A DNA stretch of 64,000 bases from Croceicoccus sp. Ery15 (GTDB taxonomy: Bacteria; Pseudomonadota; Alphaproteobacteria; Sphingomonadales; Sphingomonadaceae), in NCBI RefSeq assembly GCF_020985305.1, contig NZ_CP087588.1, positions 2,654,501 to 2,718,500 on the forward strand. Reading direction: 5' to 3'. Shown here piece after piece: positions 54,055 to 63,388 of the stretch (its first letter is position 1; every line of letters begins with the position of its first letter). Below the pieces are notes generated by a model, which was given only the letters and a program-made list of their open reading frames with translations, ran no database searches and was not told the DNA's origin. The position numbers were made by a program, and so were the translations under genes.

Positions 54055-57000
54055 TCATTCGGCGGGAAGCAGGACGGGATCGGGGCCCTGCGCGTCGCGG
54101 GCGGGTCCGTCCTTGCGGCGGCGCAAACGTTCGGCCAGCGTGCGGCACACCACATAGAAGGTCGGGGTGAACAGCAGGCCGAAAACGGTAACGCCGGTCA
54201 TGCCGAAGAACACCGCCGTGCCCAGCGCCTGCCGCAGTTCCGCGCCTGCCCCGCTGGCGATCACCAGCGGCACGGTGCCAAGGATAAAGGCCAGCGACGT
54301 CATCAGGATCGGGCGAAGGCGGGTGCGGGCGGCATAGACCGCCGCATCCACGATGGACAAACCGCGCTCGTCCTCGGCCTGTCTGGCGAATTCGACCACA
54401 AGGATCGCATTCTTCGCCGCCAGAGCGATCAGCACCACCAGACCGATCTGCGTCAGGATGTTATTATCCATGCCCCGCAGGTTCACGCCCAGCATGGCCG
54501 CGAACAGGCACATGGGCACGATCAGGATGATCGCCAGCGGCAAGGTCAGGCTTTCATATTGCGCGGCCAGCACAAGGAACACGAACAGCACCGCCATGCC
54601 GAACACGACACCCGCCGTATTGCCCGCCATGGACTGCTGATACGCGATGCCCGTCCATTCGGTATCGTAACCGGCTGGCAGCGTTTCATCCGCGATCCGC
54701 TCCATCGTGCTCAGCGCCTGGCCGGTCGAGAAACCCGGTGCGACGCTGCCATCCACCTCTATCGCGCGCTGCAGATTATAGCGCGTGACGCGATAGGGGC
54801 CGGTCACATCCTGAAACGTGGCGACCGAACCGATCGGCACCATGGCACCCGAATCCGACCGCGTTTTCAGATTGGCGATATCCGCCGTCGATCCGCGGAA
54901 TTGCGCATCGGCCTGTGCCGTCACGCGATAGGTGCGGCCCAGCAGGTTGAAATCGTTGATGAAGGTCGATCCCAGATAGGTCTGCAGCGTCGCGAACACC
55001 CGTTCGGGCGCCACGCCCAGCATATCCGCCTTGCGCCGGTCAATATCGGCATGGACGCGCGGGCTGGCCATGTTGAACAGCGTATAGACCTGCTGCAATT
55101 CGGGTTGCCGGTTGGCCTGCGCCACCAGTTGCTGGGTCGCCTTGGCCAGCTCGGCATAGCCGCGACCCTCCTTGTCCTCGACGATCATGCGATAGCCGCC
55201 GGGCGGCACGATGCCGTTGATGGTGGGCGGCGGGACAAGGATGACGGTGCCCTTGTCGAACCCGGCCATCGCTTCCTGCGCGCTGGCCATGATGTCGGCT
55301 TCGGTCACGCCCATCTCTGCGCGGTCCTCGAAACTTTCATAGGGGAAGTAGATCGCGGCGGAATCGGGGGATGCGGTGCGCGACGGGCCGTTGAAACCGG
55401 CGAACATCACCGCGCCCTTGATCCCCTTTGTCGGCAGGATGCGCTGCGCCACCTCGCGCGTCGCCTCGTCCGTGCGTGCCAGCGACGATCCGGGCGGCAG
55501 GAAGATCGCGGCCATGAAATAGCCCTGATCCTGCTGCGGGATGAAACCGGCAGGGGTGGACCAGAACAGTCCCACGGTCGCCACGATCAGCGCGGCATAG
55601 CCTGCCATCATGCGCAGCGGGCGTTTGACCAGCGTAAAGGTCAGCCTTGCATAGGCATGGCTCATCCGCTCGAACCCGCGGTTAAAGCGGTCGCCCGCCT
55701 GTTCCAGCATGCGGTTCCAGCGCGGCGCATCGCTGCCCACGCGCTCCCGCTCGCGCAGAAGCACCGCGGCCAGCGCGGGCGACAGGGTCAGCGATACGAT
55801 CAGCGAGATGACCGTCGCGGTCGCGATCGTCACTGCGAACTGCTTGTAGAACTGGCCCGAGATGCCGTCGATGAACACGGTCGGCACGAACACGGCGCAC
55901 AGCACCAGCACGATGGCGATCAGCGCGCCCGAAACCTCGTCCATCGAACGGCGCGCGGCGTCCAGCGGTTTCAGGCCTTCCTCGATATAGCGTTCGACGT
56001 TTTCGACCACCACGATCGCATCGTCGACCACGATCCCGATGGCGAGCACCAGCCCGAAGAGCGACAGATTATTGAGCGAATAGCCCAAAGCCGCCAGCAT
56101 CACCGCCGTCCCGACCAGCGACACGGGAATGGCGACGATCGGAATCACCGCCGCGCGCCAGTTCTGCAGAAAGACAAGGATGACTAGGACGACGAGGATC
56201 ACGGCCTCGAACAGCGTGTCGTATACTGCTTCGATGGACTGGCCGATGAATTCGGTGGGGTTATAGATCACCGAATATTCCAGACCTTCGGGAAAGCTGG
56301 CCTGCAGATCGTCCATTTCCGCGCGCACCGCCTTTGCCGCGTCCAGCGCGTTGGAACCGGGACGTTGCAGCACCGCGATCACCACGGTCGGCTTGCCTGA
56401 CAGATAGGTGTTGAGCGTGTAATCCTGCGCGCCCAGTTCGATTCGGGCGACATCGCGCACGCGCACCTGTCCGCCATCGGCATCGGTGCGGACGATCACA
56501 TTGCCGAATTCCTCCGGCGTGGACAGGCGGCCCTGAAGCTCGACCCCCACCTGATAGGCGCCCGCTTGCGGGGCGGCCCGGTCATAGGGTGGCTGGCCCA
56601 ATGCGCCGGCCGACACCTGCACGTTTTGCGCACGCAGGGCCGATACGATTTCGTCGGCGGTCAGGTCGCGCGCGGCGGCCTTGCCCGGATCGATCCAGAT
56701 CCGCATGCCGTAATCGCGCGCGCCGAAAAGCTGCACATCGCCCACACCGTCCTGCCGTGCCAGACGGTCCTTTACCTGCGTCAGCGCATAGTTCGACAGA
56801 TAGGACCGGTCATAGGTTCCGTCGGGCGATTGCAGATTGACGACCATCAGAAAGTCGGGGCTGCTCTTTTTGGTGACCACGCCCATCGCGCGCACCGATT
56901 CCGGCAGGCGCGGTTCGGCAATCGCCACGCGGTTCTGCACCAGCACTTGCGCGGCATCGAGGTCGGTGCCGATGGCGAATGTCACCGTAATCGTGACCTT

Positions 57001-57264
57001 GCCGTCGCCGGTGGACTGCGAATCCATATACAGCATGTCGTCGACGCCATTGATCTCCTGCTCGATCGGAGCGGCGACGGTGTCGGCCACGGTTTCCGCC
57101 GACGCGCCCGGATATTGGGCGGTCACGGTTACGGTCGGCGGTACGACATCGGGATATTGGGTGACCGGCAGGCCGAGATAGGCGAGCAGGCCGACGACGG
57201 TGATCAGCACCGCGATCACGCCCGCAAAGATCGGGCGGTCGATGAAAAAGCGTGAAAAGCGCAT
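54055..57264 (-). CDS. RND family efflux pump, HAE-1 type (AcrB/MexF-like)
   Basis: 1069-residue inner-membrane proton antiporter with 12 helices and two large periplasmic loops. Opening MRFSRFFIDRPIFAGVIAV, proton-relay GIVVDDAIVVVENVER in helix 4, and PARASG-type porter segments are as in MexF/BpeF pumps. Exports drugs or solvents. Full length. Lies 56 nt after the adaptor gene. Confidence 0.96.
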   Translation of the reverse strand: MRFSRFFIDRPIFAGVIAVLITVVGLLAYLGLPVTQYPDVVPPTVTVTAQYPGASAETVADTVAAPIEQEINGVDDMLYMDSQSTGDGKVTITVTFAIGTDLDAAQVLVQNRVAIAEPRLPESVRAMGVVTKKSSPDFLMVVNLQSPDGTYDRSYLSNYALTQVKDRLARQDGVGDVQLFGARDYGMRIWIDPGKAAARDLTADEIVSALRAQNVQVSAGALGQPPYDRAAPQAGAYQVGVELQGRLSTPEEFGNVIVRTDADGGQVRVRDVARIELGAQDYTLNTYLSGKPTVVIAVLQRPGSNALDAAKAVRAEMDDLQASFPEGLEYSVIYNPTEFIGQSIEAVYDTLFEAVILVVLVILVFLQNWRAAVIPIVAIPVSLVGTAVMLAALGYSLNNLSLFGLVLAIGIVVDDAIVVVENVERYIEEGLKPLDAARRSMDEVSGALIAIVLVLCAVFVPTVFIDGISGQFYKQFAVTIATATVISLIVSLTLSPALAAVLLRERERVGSDAPRWNRMLEQAGDRFNRGFERMSHAYARLTFTLVKRPLRMMAGYAALIVATVGLFWSTPAGFIPQQDQGYFMAAIFLPPGSSLARTDEATREVAQRILPTKGIKGAVMFAGFNGPSRTASPDSAAIYFPYESFEDRAEMGVTEADIMASAQEAMAGFDKGTVILVPPPTINGIVPPGGYRMIVEDKEGRGYAELAKATQQLVAQANRQPELQQVYTLFNMASPRVHADIDRRKADMLGVAPERVFATLQTYLGSTFINDFNLLGRTYRVTAQADAQFRGSTADIANLKTRSDSGAMVPIGSVATFQDVTGPYRVTRYNLQRAIEVDGSVAPGFSTGQALSTMERIADETLPAGYDTEWTGIAYQQSMAGNTAGVVFGMAVLFVFLVLAAQYESLTLPLAIILIVPMCLFAAMLGVNLRGMDNNILTQIGLVVLIALAAKNAILVVEFARQAEDERGLSIVDAAVYAARTRLRPILMTSLAFILGTVPLVIASGAGAELRQALGTAVFFGMTGVTVFGLLFTPTFYVVCRTLAERLRRRKDGPARDAQGPDPVLLPAE

Positions 57265-57320
57265 GGGGCGATATCCATTTCGGTCCGGCGCGGCTTGGGC
57301 GCGCGCCAGACCAGATCGGT

Positions 57321-58598
57321 TCAGTTGGCCAGCGTTGCCTGCGACGCGACGGGGCCAGCGGGTTGGGCTTGGGTGGTGGCAGCGGCCTGCGGGAACGCGA
57401 TCTGCCCGCGCTTGGTATCGACCTTCGCGCCGGTCACCGCCATCTGGTAATTCGATATGACGACGCGGTCGTCGGGCGAAAGACCGGCGCGGATCACGCG
57501 CAGCCCCTGCACCATGGGGCCAAGTTCGACGGGCTTGGCAACAATCGTGCCACGGCTATCGACCGTCAGCACGATCTTGCGCGCCTGATCCGATTGCACG
57601 GCATCGTCGGGCACCAGCAATGCCTTTACCTTGCCGCCATCGGCCAGTCGCATATTGCCGAACATGCCGGGGCGCAGGAAACCGTCGGGATTGCGCAATA
57701 CCGCGCGCACCCGGATCGTGCCCGAATGCGGATCCAGCCCGTTGTCGGTAAAGTCCAGCGTGCCGTCCCAGCGGTAATCCGCCTCGTCCTGCAGGCGCAC
57801 CTGAACCCGTGCATCGCCGGTTTCCGCCAAATTGCGCTGCGCTTTCAGGAACAGCGATTCCGAAACGTCGAAGTTGAAATAGATCGGATCGAGCGCGTTG
57901 ATCGTGGTCAGCAATGTCGCGCCAGCTCCGTTATCGCCCGACACCAGATTGCCGATATCGACCCGCCGGTCCGAAATGCGGCCCGAAATCGGAGCGCGCA
58001 CGGTCGCGAATTCGACATCGAGCGCGCGCCGGTCGGCGCGTGCGCGCGCGGCATTCAGCGCCGCGCTGGCCGAACGGACGCGGGTTTGCAGCTGTTCGAC
58101 TTCGCTTGCGGCCATTGCCTCGTCACCCGACAATCCGGCTACGCGGTCGTAGTCGGATCGGGCCAGCGCCAGGGCGCTGCTGGCAGCGGCGACATCGGCG
58201 CGGGCTTCTTCCAACGCGGCGCGATAGGGGCGCGGGTCGACGGTGAAGAGCACCTGCCCCTTGCGCACATAATCGCCGTCGCGGAAATGGATCGCGGTCA
58301 CCGCGCCCGATACGCGCGGGCGCACTTCGACCATCTGGCTTGGCGCGAACTGGCCGATATAATCGTCCCATTCGGTCACTTCCCGCACCAGGGGCTGCGC
58401 GGCGGCGACGGGCGGCATGGCGGGAGCCATGGCCTCTGCCGGATTGTCGGACAGGAAATGCCAGCCCAGCCCTGCGATCAGGGCCAGAGTCAGCCCGCCG
58501 GCCGCCCATGTGCGCGGGCGCGGTTTGCGAGTGGGGGTGGTTTCGCCCTCACCCTGTTCGCGGACGAAGAAGGTGTCGATCGTGGTCTGCATGTTCAT
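57321..58598 (-). CDS. RND efflux periplasmic adaptor
   Basis: 425-residue membrane-fusion protein. One N-terminal helix (about 29-48) anchors it; lipoyl-like halves (YIGQFAPSQMVEVRPRVSGAV region and VRAPISGRISDRRVD) flank a helical hairpin, with a C-terminal beta-barrel. Links pump and outer-membrane channel. ATG 58598 overlaps the stop of the preceding gene (ATGA). Confidence 0.94.
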   Translation of the reverse strand: MNMQTTIDTFFVREQGEGETTPTRKPRPRTWAAGGLTLALIAGLGWHFLSDNPAEAMAPAMPPVAAAQPLVREVTEWDDYIGQFAPSQMVEVRPRVSGAVTAIHFRDGDYVRKGQVLFTVDPRPYRAALEEARADVAAASSALALARSDYDRVAGLSGDEAMAASEVEQLQTRVRSASAALNAARARADRRALDVEFATVRAPISGRISDRRVDIGNLVSGDNGAGATLLTTINALDPIYFNFDVSESLFLKAQRNLAETGDARVQVRLQDEADYRWDGTLDFTDNGLDPHSGTIRVRAVLRNPDGFLRPGMFGNMRLADGGKVKALLVPDDAVQSDQARKIVLTVDSRGTIVAKPVELGPMVQGLRVIRAGLSPDDRVVISNYQMAVTGAKVDTKRGQIAFPQAAATTQAQPAGPVASQATLAN

Positions 58599-59014
58599 GG
58601 CGCGGTCTTTCGGATGCCGGCATTGTCCAGCCGGATGATGTCGAGAATGGCGTCGATCTCGCTGCGGGTCAGTCCGGCGGCGCGGGCCTCACCCAGCGCG
58701 CGTGCGGGAAGGGCAATGCCCTGCTGCCAGCCATAGACGGCCACGTGGCGGATGGCCTCCAGACGGGGATTGGCAAAGCTGGGCGAGACAGGCTCGGGAC
58801 CAAGCAAGATGCGGGCCAGGCGCCCCCGTTCCCTGCGCGGCTTCAACGTCTTGAGGCTGTCCTTGCGCACGATGTCGATCACGCGGCGTTCAAGGCGGTT
58901 CAACACCGGTTCCGCCATTTCCGAGCGCGGGGCCTGATAGTCGGGTTCGGTATCGCTAGCCGTTCTTGTGACCGGAACGGCATGGGCGGTATTCAACGGT
59001 TCGTAAAAGGACAT
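58595..59014 (-). CDS. Hypothetical protein, first gene of the efflux operon
   Basis: 139-residue soluble protein of unknown function. Residues 1-45 look disordered; the rest is helical and charged (RLERRVIDIVRKDSLKTL, then TRSEIDAILDIIRLDN). No signal peptide or cysteine. ATG 59014 has an AGGAG element upstream; the stop overlaps the adaptor start. Being first behind the TetR-bound promoter, it is most likely co-induced with the pump. Confidence 0.72.
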   Translation of the reverse strand: MSFYEPLNTAHAVPVTRTASDTEPDYQAPRSEMAEPVLNRLERRVIDIVRKDSLKTLKPRRERGRLARILLGPEPVSPSFANPRLEAIRHVAVYGWQQGIALPARALGEARAAGLTRSEIDAILDIIRLDNAGIRKTAP

Positions 59015-59272
59015 GGCCTTCGGCTCCTGTCGCGCCGCACGGGGACGCGCGTCTCCGATCCCGAAAGCGCGCGGCCTCGGGCAGGAAATGGGCAATGGGC
59101 GCACAAAACCGCCGCCCGAAACGCGCCGGGCGCAGCCTGTCGCCGGAATGTAAAGGACGGGCCCGGCACATGGCCGTGGCCCTGAACCGTCAGCAGATGA
59201 CGGCGGTCGGAACGGGTCTTGTCATCGAAGCCTCCTGCAAAGGCGCTACGAAAGCTGAACGGCAGCTTTCTG

Positions 59273-59284
59273 TACCGCGCGGTA
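59273..59284. promoter_or_regulatory. TetR-type operator, promoter-proximal copy
   Basis: Perfect 12-bp palindrome TACCGCGCGGTA in the 339-bp gap between the tetR-like gene and the efflux operon. It shares the flank GCTTTCTG with a second copy 49 bp away, and both fit TACCGnnCGGTA. Probable repressor site for the efflux operon. Confidence 0.6.
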
Positions 59285-59321
59285 AATATTGCGGCGCAGC
59301 AGAAAGTCAACCGGCTTTCTG

Positions 59322-59333
59322 TACCGGCCGGTA
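59322..59333. promoter_or_regulatory. TetR-type operator, distal copy
   Basis: Perfect 12-bp palindrome TACCGGCCGGTA, same flank GCTTTCTG on the left and GTAATT on the right as the copy at 59273-59284. Lies 20 bp beyond the 3' end of the tetR-like gene. Confidence 0.6.
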
Positions 59334-59353
59334 ATTTTTTTATTGCAGGGGAA

Positions 59354-59992
59354 TTACGCGGGCTGTGGCTCTGCCCAGACGGTCAGCATCATGTCGATGA
59401 TTGCATTGAGTTCTTCGCGCGTCGCACCGGCCTGCGCCCTCACCTGCATGCCGCCGATCACGGTGGAGATATAATGGACCAAAACCGCCGGTTCGATATG
59501 CGGGGGCAGGTCACCCTCGGCCTTGGCTCGTTCGAATCGCGCGATCATGGCCGCTTCCGACGATTTGCGCCGTTCGATGACATGGTCGCGGATCGACGCA
59601 TCCTCGGCCTTGCTGCCGATCATGCTGATCACGCCCATGCAGCCATGCGGGTCTTGCCCGCCGCAATGGGTTTCGACCGCACCGCGCAGCAGCCGTTCGG
59701 CAACGCCGCGCGCCGTCTCGGCCTCCAGCGCCCAGTTGATATAGGCAAGCTTGTCCCGCTCATACAGGTCAAGCGCCTGTTTGAAGAGCGCTTCCTTGTT
59801 GCCGAAACAGGCATAGAGGCTGGGCTTGGTAATGCCCATCGCCTCGGTCAGCAGGGCCATGGACGCGCCTTCGTACCCGTGCTGCCAGAACACGGTCAGT
59901 GCCGCGCCCAGCGCGCAATCGGGATCGAACTCCCGCGGGCGCCCGCGTGCCTTGGTCTGGGTTTCAGGAGTCTGGGCTTCAGGGCATTTCAT
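59354..59992 (-). CDS. TetR/AcrR family repressor of the efflux operon
   Basis: 212-residue regulator. The N-terminal helix-turn-helix (about 18-64: RGRPREFDPDCALGAALTVF, MALLTEAMGITKPSLYACF) is typical TetR; the remainder is a ligand/dimerisation domain with a CMG motif (GCMGVISMIG). Upstream and on the same strand as the RND operon; matching palindromes lie before the operon and over its own start, so it likely represses both. ATG 59992. Confidence 0.92.
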   Translation of the reverse strand: MKCPEAQTPETQTKARGRPREFDPDCALGAALTVFWQHGYEGASMALLTEAMGITKPSLYACFGNKEALFKQALDLYERDKLAYINWALEAETARGVAERLLRGAVETHCGGQDPHGCMGVISMIGSKAEDASIRDHVIERRKSSEAAMIARFERAKAEGDLPPHIEPAVLVHYISTVIGGMQVRAQAGATREELNAIIDMMLTVWAEPQPA

Positions 59993-60003
59993 ACTGACCG
60001 GTA
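59992..60003. promoter_or_regulatory. TetR-type operator overlapping the regulator's start
   Basis: TACTGACCGGTA matches TACCGnnCGGTA with one mismatch and touches the start codon of the tetR-like gene, suggesting autoregulation. Confidence 0.45.
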
Positions 60004-60258
60004 TATAGTGCCGCCCGCTCCTGAGTCCAGACGGCACCCCCTCAACGCGGTGGCGAATGCGGCTGCGCCCGTGCAGCTGACGATGGACGGGGTATGGACG
60101 ACAGGCGTATGATCGACCGGCCCGGCCGATTCCATTCAGCCAGCCCCCCAATTCGGGCGCATCTCGCAGTCGATTTCACGCAGCATGTCACGCCGGGTCC
60201 ACCGTCATCGTTTTCCTCTACACGGCCATTCGGCCGATATTTCAAAGGAACAATGGCC

Positions 60259-61089
60259 ATGAACAGCATCACCACCAAAGACGGCACTTCGATCTATTAC
60301 AAGGATTGGGGCGACAAGGCCGCTCCGCCTGTCATGTTTCATCACGGTTGGCCGCTTTCGTCGGACGACTGGGACAACCAGATGATGTTTTTCCTGAACA
60401 AGGGCTATCGCGTCATCGCTCATGACCGGCGCGGTCATGGCCGGTCGAGCCAGACTTACGCGGGTAACGAGATGGACAGCTATGCCGCCGATGTCGCAGA
60501 GCTGGTGGCAGCGCTTGACCTGAAAGGGGCGGTCCATATCGGCCATTCGACCGGCGGCGGAGAGGTTGCCCGATATGTCGCCCGCGCCGATGCGGGTCGG
60601 GTGGCAAAAGCCGTGCTGATTGGCGCGGTGCCCCCGATCATGCTGCAAACGCCCGCCAATCCCGAAGGCTTGCCCCGCGAAGTGTTCGACGGTTTCCGGC
60701 AGGCGCTGATCGACAATCGCGCGCAATTTTACATCGATGTGCCCACAGGTCCGTTTTATGGCTTTAACCGCGAAGGCGCGACAGTCAGCCAGGGCCTGAT
60801 CGACAATTGGTGGCGACAAGGGATGATGGGCGGTGCCAAGGCGCAATATGACTGCATCGAGGCGTTCAGCGCGACCGATTTTACCACCGACCTGAAATCG
60901 ATCGAAGTGCCGGTTCTGGTGCTTCATGGCGAGGATGACCAGATCGTGCCGATCCACGATTCGGCACTCAAGTCGATTAAACTGTTAAAGCATGGCACCC
61001 TTAAAACCTATGCCGGACTGCCCCATGGCCTGTGCCAAACCCATGCTGACATCGTGAACGCCGATCTGCTGGCCTTTATCGAAGATTGA
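60259..61089 (+). CDS. Alpha/beta hydrolase, non-haem chloroperoxidase/arylesterase type
   Basis: 276-residue hydrolase. [14 protein letters not shown] supplies the oxyanion hole, GHSTGG the serine nucleophile (about residue 99), [10 protein letters not shown] the aspartate and [10 protein letters not shown] the histidine. This set is typical of cofactor-free haloperoxidase/esterases. AAAGGA lies 8 nt before ATG 60259, better spaced than ATG 60253. Divergent from the tetR-like gene; could also be under its control but no extra operator was seen near its start. Confidence 0.92.
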   Translation: MNSITTKDGTSIYYKDWGDKAAPPVMFHHGWPLSSDDWDNQMMFFLNKGYRVIAHDRRGHGRSSQTYAGNEMDSYAADVAELVAALDLKGAVHIGHSTGGGEVARYVARADAGRVAKAVLIGAVPPIMLQTPANPEGLPREVFDGFRQALIDNRAQFYIDVPTGPFYGFNREGATVSQGLIDNWWRQGMMGGAKAQYDCIEAFSATDFTTDLKSIEVPVLVLHGEDDQIVPIHDSALKSIKLLKHGTLKTYAGLPHGLCQTHADIVNADLLAFIED

Positions 61090-61107
61090 TCCGGTTTCCC
61101 GCGAAGG

Positions 61108-61133
61108 AGGGCGGGCCTGAACAAGTCTGCCCT
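61108..61133. terminator. Hairpin between the hydrolase and TonB receptor genes
   Basis: AGGGCGG (61108-61114) and CTGCCCT (61127-61133) form a stem with one G-T pair between convergent genes, directly before the receptor stop. No long T-run. Confidence 0.35.
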
Positions 61134-63188
61134 TCAAAGCCGCATTTCGATCCCCAATCCGATCTCGCGCGGGTCGGCCGCCGTGCCGAAATCGGCGTCG
61201 AACAGATATGTCATGGCGAAATTATCGAACAGATTGCGGGCATAGACGAAGAAGGCCGTCCTGCCGGTGCGGTATTCACCGCGCGCATCGACGAAGGCCG
61301 CCGCCTTGATCCGGCGCGACGGCAGGTTGGCATCGCCGCTGAAATAGCCGCTGTGATAGCGGGCCTGCGCCGACAGGCGGATCGCATCGGCGGCGCGCCA
61401 GTCCACCGCGCCCGATGCGCTGAACCGGGGCGCGCGCTCGAACGATTGGCCAAGGATCGGATCGTTCGGGCTTAGCGTGCGGACGATCCGCGTTTCCAGC
61501 CAGCCCAGCCCGCCGCGCAGGTTCAACCCGCGCGCCGCCTGCCATTCGGCCCCTGCCTCCAGCCCATAGGATTCGGCAGCGGGGGCATTGGAGAATTCGG
61601 GCAACAGGATGATGCCGCCATCCGGCAAGCCAAAGGGGACGAGCAATTCGCGCTGGGCATCGGAGATATCGTTGTAGAACAGATTCGCGGTGATCGCGCC
61701 CTTCCCGCCGCCAAGCGAGGCGCGGAAAAAGGTTTCGAAGTTCCACAGCCGCTCGGCCCCGAAATCGTCCTGCGCCCTTTGCCACAGGCTCAGGCTGGTG
61801 CCGCCGGGGTTATAGGCGCGCTGCACCATCACCCCCGCCGTGACGGCCGCGCCGATATCATAGGCAAGCGACAGCTTGGGCAGCCACGCATCGAACCGGC
61901 CGTCATAGTCCAGCACCAATGGCCCCGCCGCACCTTCCCTGCGCTGCCGGTCGGTCTGGTATCGCAGCCCGCCCGTCAGCAACAGGCGCGGCAAAGGCCG
62001 CCAGTCCGCCTCGGCAAACAGGCCAAGGCTTTCCTGCCGGTCGCGGAAATCGCCCGTGCCGATGCCCAGTCCGGTAATGTCGATGAACTGGTCCTGCCGC
62101 GTCGCCAGCCCGTGCGATCCGGCACGCAGGTCCAGCCGGTCGCTCGCCTGCCAGATCAGGTTCAGCTCTGCCGAATAATCGCGCGTTTGGGCACGCATAT
62201 TGCCCAGCCCCGGCAGGCCGAACCGGCGCGCCAGCACATCGCCATGCGACAGGATCGCGATCGCGCGCCAGCCGGACCCCGCATCATATTCGGCGCGGGC
62301 GGTAATGGAATCGGTGTTGATCCTCATCACGCCGATCATGCGGTTCGGCACGGGCAATTCGCGTTCGGGAAATGGCCGCGCCACCCCTTCGAACTGGGGC
62401 GATTGCGACGCATTGTGAACATAGGTTCCGTCGATCCGCAGCCCCGTTTGCGCGGGCTGGAACAGGATTTTTGCGCGCAGCATGCCATAATCGTCGCGGT
62501 CGATATCGGCACCGGCAATGCCGTCTGCCATGTCGCTTGCCGCGGTGGCGAAACGCAAATCGCCCGCCAGCCGGAATGCCAGCCGGTCCGCGACGACGGG
62601 ACCCGACACCGTTGCGGAAACCTGCCGCGTATCGAAACTGCCCGCGATCAGCCGCGCGCGCCCTTCCCAGTCCCACACCGGCTGGGCCGAGGCGACGACG
62701 ATGGCCCCGGCAATCGCATTGCGCCCGCTGGTGGTGGTTTGCGGGCTGCGGAACACTTCGATCCGGTCGATGTCCCATGCCGGTTCCGAACCCGACACGA
62801 ATTCGGCATAGCTGGCCGCCCTGCCGTCAAGCTGCAACGTCACCCGCGGGCGCGTGCCGCCCAGAAACGCGAACAGATTGCGCAGCACGCCGGTCGAATC
62901 CTGCCCGCGAATGGCGGGCCCCTCCTCTCCCGACCCCAATTGCACATTGGGGATCAGCACCAGCAGATCGTCCAGCCGCGCAGCGCCTGTGGCGTCGATC
63001 GCCGTAGCATCGATCACGACCACGCTGGACGGGGTTTCGCGCAGGCTGCGGGTGATGCGCTCGCCAGTGACGACGATCTCTATCGGCGGGGCGGCCTGTT
63101 CGCCCCCGTCCGCCGCGACGGGCTGTGCGATGGCGGCTCCGGCCCGCAGGGCAACACAGAACGCGAAAGCAACTCGCCCATATGTCAT
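61134..63188 (-). CDS. TonB-dependent receptor
   Basis: 684-residue outer-membrane receptor. Signal peptide to about residue 22 (AIAQ), plug domain (about 35-165; IEIVVTGERITRS and the IDRIEVFRSPQTT segment), then a 22-strand barrel ending in an aromatic/leucine terminus (EMRL). Takes up siderophores or other large nutrients using TonB energy; the ligand is unknown. ATG 63188 has GAGG upstream, better than GTG 63206. Divergent from the lipoprotein gene at the right edge. Confidence 0.94.
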   Translation of the reverse strand: MTYGRVAFAFCVALRAGAAIAQPVAADGGEQAAPPIEIVVTGERITRSLRETPSSVVVIDATAIDATGAARLDDLLVLIPNVQLGSGEEGPAIRGQDSTGVLRNLFAFLGGTRPRVTLQLDGRAASYAEFVSGSEPAWDIDRIEVFRSPQTTTSGRNAIAGAIVVASAQPVWDWEGRARLIAGSFDTRQVSATVSGPVVADRLAFRLAGDLRFATAASDMADGIAGADIDRDDYGMLRAKILFQPAQTGLRIDGTYVHNASQSPQFEGVARPFPERELPVPNRMIGVMRINTDSITARAEYDAGSGWRAIAILSHGDVLARRFGLPGLGNMRAQTRDYSAELNLIWQASDRLDLRAGSHGLATRQDQFIDITGLGIGTGDFRDRQESLGLFAEADWRPLPRLLLTGGLRYQTDRQRREGAAGPLVLDYDGRFDAWLPKLSLAYDIGAAVTAGVMVQRAYNPGGTSLSLWQRAQDDFGAERLWNFETFFRASLGGGKGAITANLFYNDISDAQRELLVPFGLPDGGIILLPEFSNAPAAESYGLEAGAEWQAARGLNLRGGLGWLETRIVRTLSPNDPILGQSFERAPRFSASGAVDWRAADAIRLSAQARYHSGYFSGDANLPSRRIKAAAFVDARGEYRTGRTAFFVYARNLFDNFAMTYLFDADFGTAADPREIGLGIEMRL

Positions 63189-63388
63189 CGTGACCTCGCA
63201 AGGCACATTCTGTTTTGCGGACGATACTGCAATTCCGGCCTATGCAGAACAGGGATTTCGTGGCGGTGCGCCTTACTCTGCCATTGGTCGGCAAACCATC
63301 AGCCAATCATCCGCCCTCCATCATTCAGCGCTCGGCCGACCGCGCGCAATATGCCTGCGCCGGACAAAGCCGGTGGAGGAGACAGACC

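Noticed and set aside
63189..63388. Riboswitch or Fur box upstream of the TonB receptor
   Set aside because: No B12-box-like core or AT-rich 19-bp Fur dyad could be recognised.
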